Source: Chaetomium olivaceum
Lineage: Eukaryota; Ascomycota; Sordariomycetes; Sordariales; Chaetomiaceae
Assembly (NCBI GenBank): GCA_039881045.1
Contig: JAYWVB010000003.1
Span: 496,001-560,000, forward strand
Direction: 5' to 3'
Length of the DNA: 64,000 bases
Of this stretch, positions 1 through 9,749 are shown piece by piece. Each line of letters begins with the position of its first letter. The stretch's first letter is position 1. The notes under the pieces are model-generated. The model was given only the letters and a program-made list of their open reading frames with translations, was not told the DNA's origin and did not search any database. Both the position numbers and the translations under genes were made by a program.

Positions 1-1
1 A

Positions 2-232
2 CCGCAGCAGCAGCAGCAGGTGCCGAATCCGAGAATGAGCCCCGGGAGGAGTCCCGCTATGGGCATGGGCGGGGGCGGGGGTGGGGGGATGATCGTGCCC
101 CAGCCCCAGGGGAGGAATAATGGGTATCCTGGTGCTGCTGTTGGTGGGGGGTATAGGAGGGGTGTGCCGCCGCCGGCGCCGCACGGTCAGTATGTCGAGG
201 GGAGGGAGTCGGAGAAATGTGTGGTTATGTGA
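2..232 (+). CDS. 3' end of a CaaX-terminated, Gln/Gly/Pro-rich protein (5' part outside window)
   Basis: The reading frame is open from the left edge and starts with a run of Gln codons, so the N-terminus lies outside the window. About 76 residues are visible, all low complexity: Gly- and Met-rich, then Pro/Gly-rich. They end in ESEKCVVM followed by TGA. C-V-V-M fits the CaaX consensus for farnesylation (cysteine, two aliphatics, Met), which suggests a membrane-anchored protein. Fungal Ras/Rho-type GTPases and some J-proteins end this way after a variable tail, but no catalytic domain is visible here, so I do not name it. No intron signal interrupts the tail. Confidence 0.6.
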   Translation, partial: PQQQQQVPNPRMSPGRSPAMGMGGGGGGGMIVPQPQGRNNGYPGAAVGGGYRRGVPPPAPHGQYVEGRESEKCVVM

Positions 233-1285
233 TTTGACCGGGGGGGATGTGCGGTGGGGTGTATGTGAGGGGCGTATATGGGGGAGTGGGGGGTTCTGAT
301 GGTTATGAGACATGGCTTACGGATTTTTGGTTTCTTTTTTTTTCTTCCTTTCTAGTATAGCCGGCGATGCCAGCGGGTTTGGGTTTTTGGGCGGTTGGTT
401 TCCGTCAGTGATTTTGTGTGGGTATGGCGCGGGATGCGTTGTGGTTGTCATGTGTGAAGCGCCATGCGATGCGATGGTGACATGGTTGGTCAATGACTTG
501 GACGTCGGGATAGAGTTGCACGCATACGATAAAGGGGACGCTCCTGTATACCACATAAGTAAACTTTGTGAGCATCTAGAGATGGTTTGCGAATGGGTTT
601 AGGTATTTGCTCGTTTGAAGGTGGGGGCTGCTTGGATGGGAATTGGGTGGTTTGTGGTACTCTATTCTGGCGTACCTACTGAAAACATTTATTGTAGAAC
701 CAATGTTCCTCTGCATCTGCGTCTCTCCAATTTGGGATGTTGTTTTGTTCCACGATCCAAAGTTCCAATGTGACATTGCCGTGTTCTGTCATGAACTTGA
801 ATTGAGGTTAATGGCCCTGTGATTGGTCATATGCGTTAGTAAAGTGGGTATTCCGGGCGTTCATAATGTAACGGGGCGATGACCGCACCTTCCCTGACAT
901 CACTTGTGGTCGCTCCGATCGCAGCGTGTCATTTTGTAACCATTTTGGACCGGAAGGCGGGTTGAAGTTGGAAACCTGTCTCGGGGTGTCCCGTTTCTGG
1001 ATCTTTCGCCCTTTTTCCACCCGGTATTAACTTGACTGCCAGCCCGGCCACCTCACCGACCCGTCCGTCTCCTGCGAACTGTCACCGTTTCAACAGCTCT
1101 CACAGGAAAGCGACAACACCTCGTCATCACCATTGTGATCCCGCTCCATCCTCACGACTCAACAACAAACAAAAAGTCTAAATCGATCACCGCCAAACCA
1201 ACTAACCACCGCTTCAAACTCCCAACCCACACACCGCCCATCCCACCACAACCACCACAACCATCATCACCTCACAACCACCACC
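233..1285. other. Intergenic region, no gene seen
   Basis: About 1 kb between two plus-strand genes. The first few hundred bases are T/G-rich and probably include the 3'UTR of the CaaX gene. From about 1130 to 1280 the plus strand becomes very C/A-rich (ACC/CAC repeats), typical of a fungal 5'UTR leading into the ATG at 1286. The open frames here are low-complexity and unsupported. Confidence 0.5.
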
Positions 1286-2199
1286 ATGTCCACCACAACA
1301 GGCCTCATCCCCAACTGGTACCCGCCCAACCGCACCAACTACCAACTCATCCTGCACCTCTGGCAATTCTTCCCGCTGGCCGCCTCTCTCCAATGGGCCA
1401 TCCCCTGGTACGGCATGGGCAAGACCTCGGTGACCTCCCGGCTCAACCTGCCCGGCCGGCTCGGCTGGCTGACCATGGAAGCGCCGGGGTTCCTGACGCT
1501 GCTGTACCAGCTGCGCACGCTCCCCTCGCAGGTCCACCCCTCCCTGCTGGGCGGCGAGGGCCTCCCCTGGCAGAACAAGGTGCTGGGCGGGCTGTTCGTG
1601 CTGCACTACGCGTACCGCGCGCTGCTGTTCCCCCTGATGCAGCCGTCCATGTCGCCGCTGCACGTGTTTATCTGGGTGTTTGGCGCCGCGTTCCAGGTGA
1701 CGAACGGGCTGGCGATTGGGGCGTGGCTGGGCGGGTATGGGCCAACGACCCAGGCGGAGTGGGCGGCGCAGACGGGGACGTGGCAGTTTGTGGGGGGCGT
1801 TGGGGTGTTTTTTGCGGGGCTGGCGGCGAATTATTGGCATGATGATGAGTTGGGGAGATTCGGAGAAGGGTGGGGAGGAGGGCGGCGGAGAAAAAGGATG
1901 GGAAGGATGGGAAGAAGGGTGGTAGTGGTGGTGGTTCTAGGGGGGTGGAAAAGGTATATGAGATTCCGCAAGCGGGGCTATTCAAGGTGATGCTGTACCC
2001 GCATTACTTTGTTGAGTGGGTTGAGTGGTTTGGCTTCTGGATGGCGGCTGGGTGGGGGTGCGTACCGGCAAGGTGCTTCCTAGTCAACGAGATCGCGGCG
2101 ATGCTGCCGCGGGCCGTGAGCGGGCGCAAGTGGTACGTGGAGAAGTTTGGGGAGGAGAAGATCCGCGGGCGGTGGGCGGTTATCCCGGGGGTTTGGTAG
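1286..2199 (+). CDS. 3-oxo-5-alpha-steroid 4-dehydrogenase-like membrane reductase, with one frameshift
   Basis: Steroid 5-alpha-reductase family: NADPH-dependent reduction of a C=C bond next to a carbonyl in a sterol-type lipid, at the ER membrane. The start has a strong context (CACC before ATG). The first frame (1286 to about 1850) carries several hydrophobic segments and the family signature GLAANYWHDDEL. The second frame (about 1853 to 2199) carries YEIPQAGLF, then PHYFVEWVEWFGFW, then NEIAAMLP and the RKWYVEKFG motif near the C-terminus. The two frames meet at a G-run at 1852-1855, where one base appears to be missing: E-L would read on as an Arg-type codon followed by E-I-R-R. With that base the protein has 304 residues, normal for the family. 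No intron of realistic size fits the junction. It is either an assembly error or a recent null allele. Family assignment is firm; the substrate is unknown. Confidence 0.85.
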
Positions 2200-2607
2200 A
2201 GGATAACGCGGTTATGCGGAGCATGAGTCTTAACGGAGGAAGCTTAAGTCATAGACGTTAATTCGCCGGGCTGGTCTGCATGCAAGGTCGGTAATATCTA
2301 TCAAGCAAAAAGGCAACACTCGCGCATGTAATATACACGTGCTTCTTTTTCTTCGCTGGGCAAGATCAGTTCCCCATTCACGCTGACTCCAAGGCTAGTT
2401 AGTAGAGATGATGCCGTAGGTTGCTAACACTGTAAACAAAAAAGAGTCGGCATCTCTACGGAGCTGTACAGTAGACACGCCCCGGAGCGATGCTAAAAAC
2501 ACACAAAACGCCACCCATGCCGTTTCGACCAGTCCCTATCGTCTCAATCTCGGCAGGTACTCTCGAGCCCGGACTGGCCCAATTCCCCCACCACAAACCA
2601 AAACGCA
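2200..2607. other. Convergent intergenic region, no gene seen
   Basis: Space between the convergent ends of the reductase and the i-AAA protease. It should hold both 3'UTRs. I see no coding frame or RNA gene. Confidence 0.5.
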
Positions 2608-5379
2608 CTATTCCCCGTTCCCATCCCTCTTCTCGTCACCATTCCCTGGCCCCGGCATTTGCCTCGCCGGGGCTGGTGGCGGAGCAGGCGGCGGCGGACT
2701 CCCCGACCCGGCACCCTCGCCATCACCACCGCCGCCAGGCAGCGGAGGCATGGGCAGGCCCGTCTCTATCGGCTTCTTGGGCTTGGGCACGGCCATGGGC
2801 CCGGGTGGGATGGAGATGCGGCCGACGAGCTTCTCGCCGCGTAACACCTTCTCAACCTCGCTGCGGTCCAGCGTCTCGTACTCGACGAGGGCCTGGGCAA
2901 GCAGATCGAGTTCCTTACGCCGGGAGATGAGCAGGGTGCGGGCGCGCGCGTACGACTCGTCCAGCACCTTCTTGACCTCAGACTCAACCATAGCCCGCGT
3001 CGCTGAGCTCAGCTGGTCGTACTTGCGCAGGTACTCGACGGGGCCGAGACGCTCTGACATGCCCAGCTGGGCCACCATCTGCCATGCAGTGCGGGTTGCC
3101 GAATCAAGATCCTAAACTAAGTTAGCATTGGTTCACATTCTCTGAAGAAAAAGGGGTTGCATACCGCGCTAACGCCGCTCGTCACATAATCGTTGCCGTA
3201 GACGATCTCTTCGGCAACCTTGCCGCCCATGGCGCGGTCGATCATGCCTAGGTAGTCTCGGACCGAGAAAGAGTACTTGTCCATCAACGGGAGGAAGGCG
3301 GTGTGGCCAAGACTCTGGCCGCGCGGGAGAACCGTGACCTTGTAGAGCTCGCCTGCAGTGTCCTTTGAGTAGTAAGCGACCAGCGCGTGGCCGGCTTCGT
3401 GGTACGCCGTCATCTCTTTCTCCTTGGGCGTGATGACCATGCTCCGTTTCTCAGCGCCCATGATCACCTTGTCCTTGGCCCACTCGAAATGCGACTGCAT
3501 GACAGCCTTGGCTTTCTCCTTGCTGGCGTGGACGGCTGCCTGGTTGACAATGTTCTCGAGCTCGGCGCCGGACAGACCGGAAGTGCGGGAAGCGATGGCT
3601 TGCATATTGACATCCGGGCCCATCTTGATCTTTTTGGAGTGATGCTCCAGAATGGCGATACGGCCGCGGACATCAGGTAGGGAGACGGCAACGTGGCGAT
3701 CGAAGCGGCCGGGCCGGGTGAGCGCCTTGTCCAGTGATTCGGGGAAGTTGGTAGCACCGAGGATAATAACACCGCTGTTCTGGGCGAAACCGTCCATCTC
3801 AGTAAGAAGTTGGTTCAAAGTCTGGCGAACATAAGTTGCGTCGCGCGAATTCCGTTTGCCACCGATAGCGTCCAACTCGTCGATAAAGATGATGGAAGGA
3901 GACTTGGCCTTGGCAGTGGTGAAGAGTTCGCGAACACGCTTGGCGCCGACGCCGACGTAAATCTCGTCGAACTCGCTACCAGACATGTAGAAGAAGGGCA
4001 CGCCAGCCTCACCGGCGACGGCACGAGCCAGCAGAGTCTTGCCAGTACCCGGGGGTCCAACAAGCAGGACTCCTTTGGGCAGTTTGCCGCCGAGGTTGCT
4101 AAACTTCTCAGGATTTCGCAGAAAGTCGACCAGTTCCTGGAGTTCGTCCTTGGCCTCGTCGCAGCCGTGAACATCGGAGAAGCGGGCTTTTTGGCTCTCG
4201 GCTTTAGGGTCGATGCCATCAACCTTGCTGGGACGCTTTAGACTAGTCATACCCTCGACGACCATGGTGACGAGAACTAAGCTGAGATACGCGCAGAGAC
4301 CGAACCAGAGAAGAAACTTGATCCACCGAAGAGCAGCTGTGCCGAAGGTTTCGTCCACGATAACGTGTAGAGGACCGTTCTTGCCGCCGTTAGAACCTGC
4401 AGAAAAAGCCATGTTGCCGCCGGCACGGTGGGCTGCCACAGCCTGACCCACCGCCTGGAGCCGGCTTGAGTTCAGACCGGCAGCATTGAGAGATGGATCG
4501 CCGCTGATAGCCCCGCCGGTCGTACCATTCATCATGGCCAGCGCGGTTTGGTAGGCCTCGTCAGCCGCCTCGTTGGTCGCAAACCGTCCTGACTACATTA
4601 GAAATCCGTGCCCCAAGCCAACTAACCGAGTATTAACCTACCAGATTGGTACCGTTCAATAACAATGGCAGGCATGTTCGCCTTGAGAAGGAGCTGGTAG
4701 AAAGAGTTTTGGGCCGTGGCGCTGTTCGGGTTCCGGTTCGCAGCACCCTCACGGTTCGCAAGAAGATCGCGGGAGACGCCGCCGGTGCCGAAGCCCCGAG
4801 ACTGGATGTTCTGAGGGGGACGCTGAATGGTGGGCGAGGAGAACTGCTGTACACGGCTCGGTTGGTGGGTGCTCATGAAGCGGAAGCCGGGGAGAGTGGT
4901 CAGGGGGCGAGCCATCAGGGCCGCGTAGGAGCGGCGCATGAGGGGGTTCGCCATGGTGAGCGAGCGGGACGACATGTTGGAGATTTCCGAGAAGATATTG
5001 GTAGGGGACGCATGGGCGAAGCGGTGGTCGAGGAAGCGCGGGGACGAAACGGCGTCCCGCAGGATCTCGGGCAACTCGGTCTTCGTCCGTGTCTCGCCGT
5101 GTCTCTGGGCAGAGAACGACGCCTCTTGTTTGGTATCTGCGGTGTTCGCCGGCGACGTGGGCTGATGCGCAGCCGAAGTACGGAAGGATCGGGGATTCGA
5201 GGTTGGGGGGTTATAGGTGCCTCGCCATGGGATCAGCAGCGTGTTCGCAATCGACGGCCACAACTCCGAGGTCGCCGCTGCAATACTCTGCGGTTCGTCA
5301 GCCAAATCAAGTCGGGGGAGACGGTGTCGTCGGTATAGAGGGATAAACTCACCGGCAGCCCACTTGCGTGGAAAGCCAT
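2608..5379 (-). CDS. iap-1: Mitochondrial inner-membrane i-AAA protease (Yme1/IAP-1)
   Basis: ATP-dependent zinc metalloprotease that degrades and dislocates membrane proteins from the intermembrane-space side of the inner membrane. Four exons read 5379-5353, 5287-4642, 4588-3165 and 3111-2608. The introns are 65, 53 and 53 nt, all GT..AG, and together give an intact 866-residue frame. Exon 1 encodes only MAFHASGLP before a GTGAGT donor; the ATG at 5379 is chosen because the next exon has no upstream ATG. In order: an N-terminal region with basic, Ser-rich presequence-like stretches, one membrane helix (WIKFLLWFGLCAYLSLVLV), Walker A GPPGTGKT near residue 400, Walker B IIFIDELDAI, the SRH with arginine fingers (TRPGRFDRH), and the zinc site HEAGH near residue 620. 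The C-terminus ends in a Pro/Gly-rich tail. Everything needed for function is present. Converges with the reductase gene. Confidence 0.95.
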
Positions 5380-8300
5380 GTTGAACTACGGCTCTTGCCC
5401 GCTAGAATGTTCGGATGCGGGATGCAAGACGCAGAAGCCAGATGATGCAAGGTCCAAGAATGTTGGGGGAAACAAGTGGATTGGCCACCCGGTTGCCCCA
5501 CTCACCAGCGAGCGCGAGGATAGCAGGTGGGGCCATTGTGTCTTGGCACGGTCCTGTGGTGGCAAGGAAGGAGACGAAGAAAACGACTCGAAGCTTCTCA
5601 AACCTCTCGATACATGAGCCTCAGCGATGGCGAGAACTTCGCCAGGAGATATTCCGTCGTCACCACCCCACAACAGGATTTTATATTGAGGCATTTATAT
5701 ATTTGCCGGTCGTTTAAACTTCAGGGAGGGCTTCCTCTTTTTTTCCTTCGAATAATCAAGTCTATCCTTTACCTCGACCCTGCAAGACAGCGCGTAGCCG
5801 TGTCTGAGATCCCCTCGTGTTATCTATATACCGTCACACCATCCTCAGTAGCGACCTCAGCATCATAGCCATTTGCTCTCACGCCCAACGCCATGCGCAA
5901 CTTGATCCAGTACCCAGGTTCTTGTAGGCCACCTGATCAGCCTCATATACATGCACCTTGCCGCCCGCCGCTTACCTTGGCTCGAGGGTGAACCTGAGCT
6001 CACCCCTAAACTGCCCGGAGCCAATACCGCAAGAGTGTACTATTCATGTGGGATTGGCTCCGGGCAGGCTCTGGCTCACCTGCCAATGGCCAATGGGGGT
6101 GGGCCGGGTGAGCTCAGGCTGAGCGCTCACCGCTCACCGCTTTTGGCTCACCAGCTCGCGCCGGCCCCGAGACTCGGTAGCAGTTGCAATTCCAGATGCC
6201 TATTAAGCCTTTACTAGTCTGGTTACCTACCTATTGAAGGAGGTTTTGTTAAGTGCCTCTAGCAAATGCACCGGATAAAAGATCGTACGCAAAACCTAGT
6301 GTGGTATCAGTTGATGCCGTGTCCTTCTGGTCCATTCTGTTATTGACTTGGTGTTCTGTAAGCTCGCGTCAAAGCCCGACGTTCAGGTATAGGTACCTCG
6401 AACGTCCCTTGCAAGGCAACATCTTCCTGGGTTTCTCACTTTAGAGTTTCCCGACAGGCTACGCAATGGCCATAGTATGTACCAATATAACACGGCTTTT
6501 GGTATATATCTGGTGGCGTTGTGGTGAATACAAATGATGGTAACCAGATCACCCAACCGCTAAGTTACTTCCCGTCAATCAAGCTTAATGCACTCTTCCC
6601 GCGCGTGCCAGTCAAGAACAGTAACCCAGCTTCCTATATGCAGCAGCGCAATATCCCGTTCAGTTCTTTTGTCACACGCAGTCACTTGAGTACTGCCGCC
6701 AGAAACGCCGATCTCGCGATTCAAACCAACCTGGCTCGTGCGAGCCATGACCACACGACTAGCGTTTCCGGCCGCTGCCAGAGTTGAAGACCTGATCGAT
6801 AAGAATCAGCTGGAATACCAGAGCAAAGATTAAGTGTTTCCGCTGTCTTACATGGCTGTCACTGGTTCTTTAAGATCCGTTTCCATTTTGGCTTTGCGAT
6901 ATATCAACCTGTACGCAGAAATTGGGCTCGAATGGAAAGAAGTTGAATTTGCAGGACGTAATAGTTTATCTCGAGTTCACCACTACTCTCCGGTCAAATT
7001 TTGTCGCAACGAAGTTAATTTTTTTATGTGCACGTGTGCAGGGAGATAACTTGGAACTTATTCCATAGACCTAAATAGGAAATTGTATTTTTTTTTTAGG
7101 TTGAATGCAAATAGTCGGGGGCGATTTCACCAGAGTAACGATAACCTCACGCCATAGATATGTGCCATCACACCCTTTTCTCCAGTATGGTATAATTGGT
7201 GTCAGTTAAATTCACTTTCTAAAGTATAAATAACAGTAGAAACCTTTTTCAGTAATAGCGGTGGCGTGCTACGGTACGAATGTACCACCTGCCTCACTGA
7301 TAGTACTGGTTCCCCTGGGCTTGGGAGCTCTAGTTCAGGCTCAGCTCATTTTCGAAAGCGACCCTCTTTCGAGTGGATTGCTTTGGTCTGCTACATCCTC
7401 TTGCATGCCGGGACCTACGAACGCATCTACGCATTCTTGGGCCACGCCCAACTAGGTCTATACAGGTACAGTCAGATGACAAACTTGCACCTCCTCACCA
7501 ACCTCAGCGGACTTGTGTATGGTACTGACAGAGACTAGGGCGAAGACTGGTATCACAAAACCGTACCCTTGAAGCATAAATTGGAAGCCGCATACCTCAC
7601 TACGCAGCTGTCTATCTTGACTGTGATGGGCGCCGAGACCCAGCTGCCACGGGTTACGCGTGACGAAGGGGCAACGGAGCAACCATTCACAAAGACCATG
7701 CTCCAAGTGCAATGGGGCCAACGTGACGATAATGGTGGGGTTGATACAGGCTAATCATTTTCTTCTTGTCATTTTGGTGGGTTGGGCGTGCAGGAATACG
7801 CTACTGCCAAATCACGACAGCTACCTCTCAGTTGCGCGGTTGCTAAGGATGTCTATAGCTAAGAATTGCCCCAGGGTTCCTGGTGCCGCTAACGCAAAGA
7901 AGCCTGCCCAGAGCCTGGACACACTTGGAGCAGTGATGTATAGAGTGAAGTTAGTAGGAGGTGGGCAATGGGAGGCGGGTCTTTGGGCGGATGGTGGTAT
8001 TGGACATGTTGAAGGTATTAGGTAGGAAAGCTGAAGGCTTTCCAAATGGTAAATACTTTGTAGCGTTACCAATGGAATAAGGATTTGTGGTCGTTTGGCA
8101 CCTTGAGGAGGGACGCTATAGGCGAATCGTCGTCAAGATGTGAGCCCGAGCGAACAGGGTCTAGGATAACACAGCTACCTACCCCCAAGCCGGCCGTTTG
8201 CGCGGGGGCGGGGTTATAATCCTTCACATGGCGGCAGCGATGCTGCCGTGCTCTGCGTCCTTGTCCTTTCAAGGCTGCAGATATCGATGTGTTTCGCATA

Positions 8301-8809
8301 TATCAGGGCACTCTCGCGACAGCTTAAAAGTCTCGCCGACTCAGAAGAAACATCGTCATAAGCTATTGGAGTATAATGAGTATATTGGGAAACACCAGCT
8401 AGTTATATCAAACTATTATATGAACTGCTGAATACCCAGCCACTTTACTCTAGATCCTTTCGGTTAGAGTGCAAGGACAAGCAACACATCTCCCCTTCTT
8501 TTTGGTACACATTTTTCTGAAATGATTTATTAGTAACCTCGATATCTAAACTTGTGAAGGTAACGGCGTCGGAGTTTGTGTGGCGGCGGTTAAGAGAGGG
8601 GGAGGGATGGGAAGGGTGTTGAGATAGGAGTTCATAGAGGCGCTCGTGCTGTTTCTTTTTATTTCTGCCCAAGTTTCCTGGGGGGTGACTTGGGAGGCGT
8701 CGCCAATGAGTATGGGATCGGGGTGTCGTATGATACTGAATCCCCGGAAATAGAAATCCCTGGTGCCACGCGGCGGACCACGCTGGTACAGTGAGGTCTG
8801 CTGTCAAAT
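5380..8809. other. Gene-poor region upstream of iap-1
   Basis: About 3.4 kb without a convincing gene. The stretch just above 5380 should hold the iap-1 promoter. AT content rises from about 6.8 to 7.3 kb. The frames present are short, lack splice logic and have no recognisable domain. A strong foldback lies at 5993-6118 and is listed separately. I see no tRNA or rRNA. Confidence 0.4.
5993..6118. repeat. Foldback (inverted-repeat) element
   Basis: Two nested perfect inverted repeats. The outer arms are CCTGAGCTCACCC (5993-6005) and GGGTGAGCTCAGG (6106-6118). The inner arms are CTGCCCGGAGCCAAT (6011-6025) and ATTGGCTCCGGGCAG (6053-6067), around a 27-nt loop. Further GCTCACC copies follow at once (6127-6155). 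It could be a small MITE-like or foldback remnant, or a structured regulatory element. No transposase or clear target-site duplication is visible. Confidence 0.6.
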
Positions 8810-9213
8810 ATTCGTGTTATTATTATTATTATTATTTCCTACACCGATATGCTCTGGGGCGCGCCGGTCCTTCTACTGCTATTTACAAAGGGAACCGTAC
8901 CGTATAGGCCGGATAAAAACCTCTGTCTACCACTTTGAGACAACAATCTATGAATCCGTCATACTGCAAAAGAAAGGAGGCCCTTTGCCGGCCTCCGTGC
9001 CCTCTAGCCCTCCCCATCCACTGTTTCTAGCTCCAGCCTTCTGGCTAGGCTATACTCCAGTAGCCGGCCAGAGTCCATCAGCCAGCCAAGGACCTTCCTA
9101 ACAAATCTTCTGCTCCGGGCACCTACTCCCGTAATACGGTTTGTAGGTCCCGATGTGACCGAATCTCTCTGCCGTCCCACGGCCTTTGTAACGGCGGGTC
9201 ATTCGTGTTATTA
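8810..9213 (-). mobile_element. 5'-truncated LINE (Tad-like) 3' end with 13-bp target-site duplication
   Basis: On the minus strand the region encodes VLGWLMDSGRLLEYSLARRL followed by a stop. It matches, with substitutions, the end of the larger LINE fragment at 63194 onward (VLGWLMDSGRLPMYSLARRL). The shared 3'UTR follows, with a GGCCGGAT stretch and a GAGG/CCTC-rich block. It ends in a TTA/ATT microsatellite (about 8817-8837), the simple-repeat tail expected of such LINEs. The string ATTCGTGTTATTA occurs at both ends (8810-8822 and 9201-9213) and fits a target-site duplication, although its last bases merge with the microsatellite. Only about 370 bp of element are present, as expected of target-primed reverse transcription that stopped early. 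Not functional. Confidence 0.8.
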
Positions 9214-9749
9214 ACCTATCTTGTTCTGCTTTTTTTTTTCATCGCTTCGGCAAGAAAGCCCAGATAGTCTTGCATCTGACATGATTCAGGACCTTCGGTC
9301 TGCCTCCAAGGGTCACCTAGTCGCTCGTCTAGTCTTCCTCTGAACCACTGCTCAAGCCTTTGTATTGCAAAAGCTCTGGCTGTACTGACACACCGCAATT
9401 CCACAGCGGGCAACCATAGGTTGTTACTCAGGAAGGATAATGGTTCCCTGTTACTCCCCCCACAGCCACGCTACGGTACCTACCTACCTAGGTAGTTGAA
9501 CGTGGTCGCATCTCACGCGTTCACCCAACCACTACTTTCTTTCAACAACTACAACTTCGTCAATTTCTAGCTAATGTGCGAACTTTTGGGATAGAGCTTT
9601 CCCCTAATATCCAAAATACCTGGAGGTCCCCATTGTAGTTCGTCGCGCCTTCAGCACCATCTGCGCCGCAAAATCTATTGCTGGTGAGATCTCCATGCAC
9701 GTATTTAGGTACATGTAGGTAAAGAATGGAGGTAGCATCGGCAAGCACC
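9214..9749. other. Intergenic region, no gene seen
   Basis: Sequence between the LINE fragment and the AAA ATPase 3' end. It contains the palindromic TACCTACCTAGGTA motif near 9479-9494. A 65-codon minus-strand frame (9216-9413) has no recognisable domain and no splice context, so I do not call it. Confidence 0.4.

Noticed and set aside
1135..1842. Long open frames on both strands over the reductase gene (235 and 208 codons)
   Set aside because: GC-rich shadows of the real frame; Pro/His/Arg-rich low complexity, no domain.
8763..9101. 112-codon plus-strand frame with a poly-Leu stretch
   Set aside because: It lies antisense across the LINE fragment, and the Leu run is just the TTA microsatellite.
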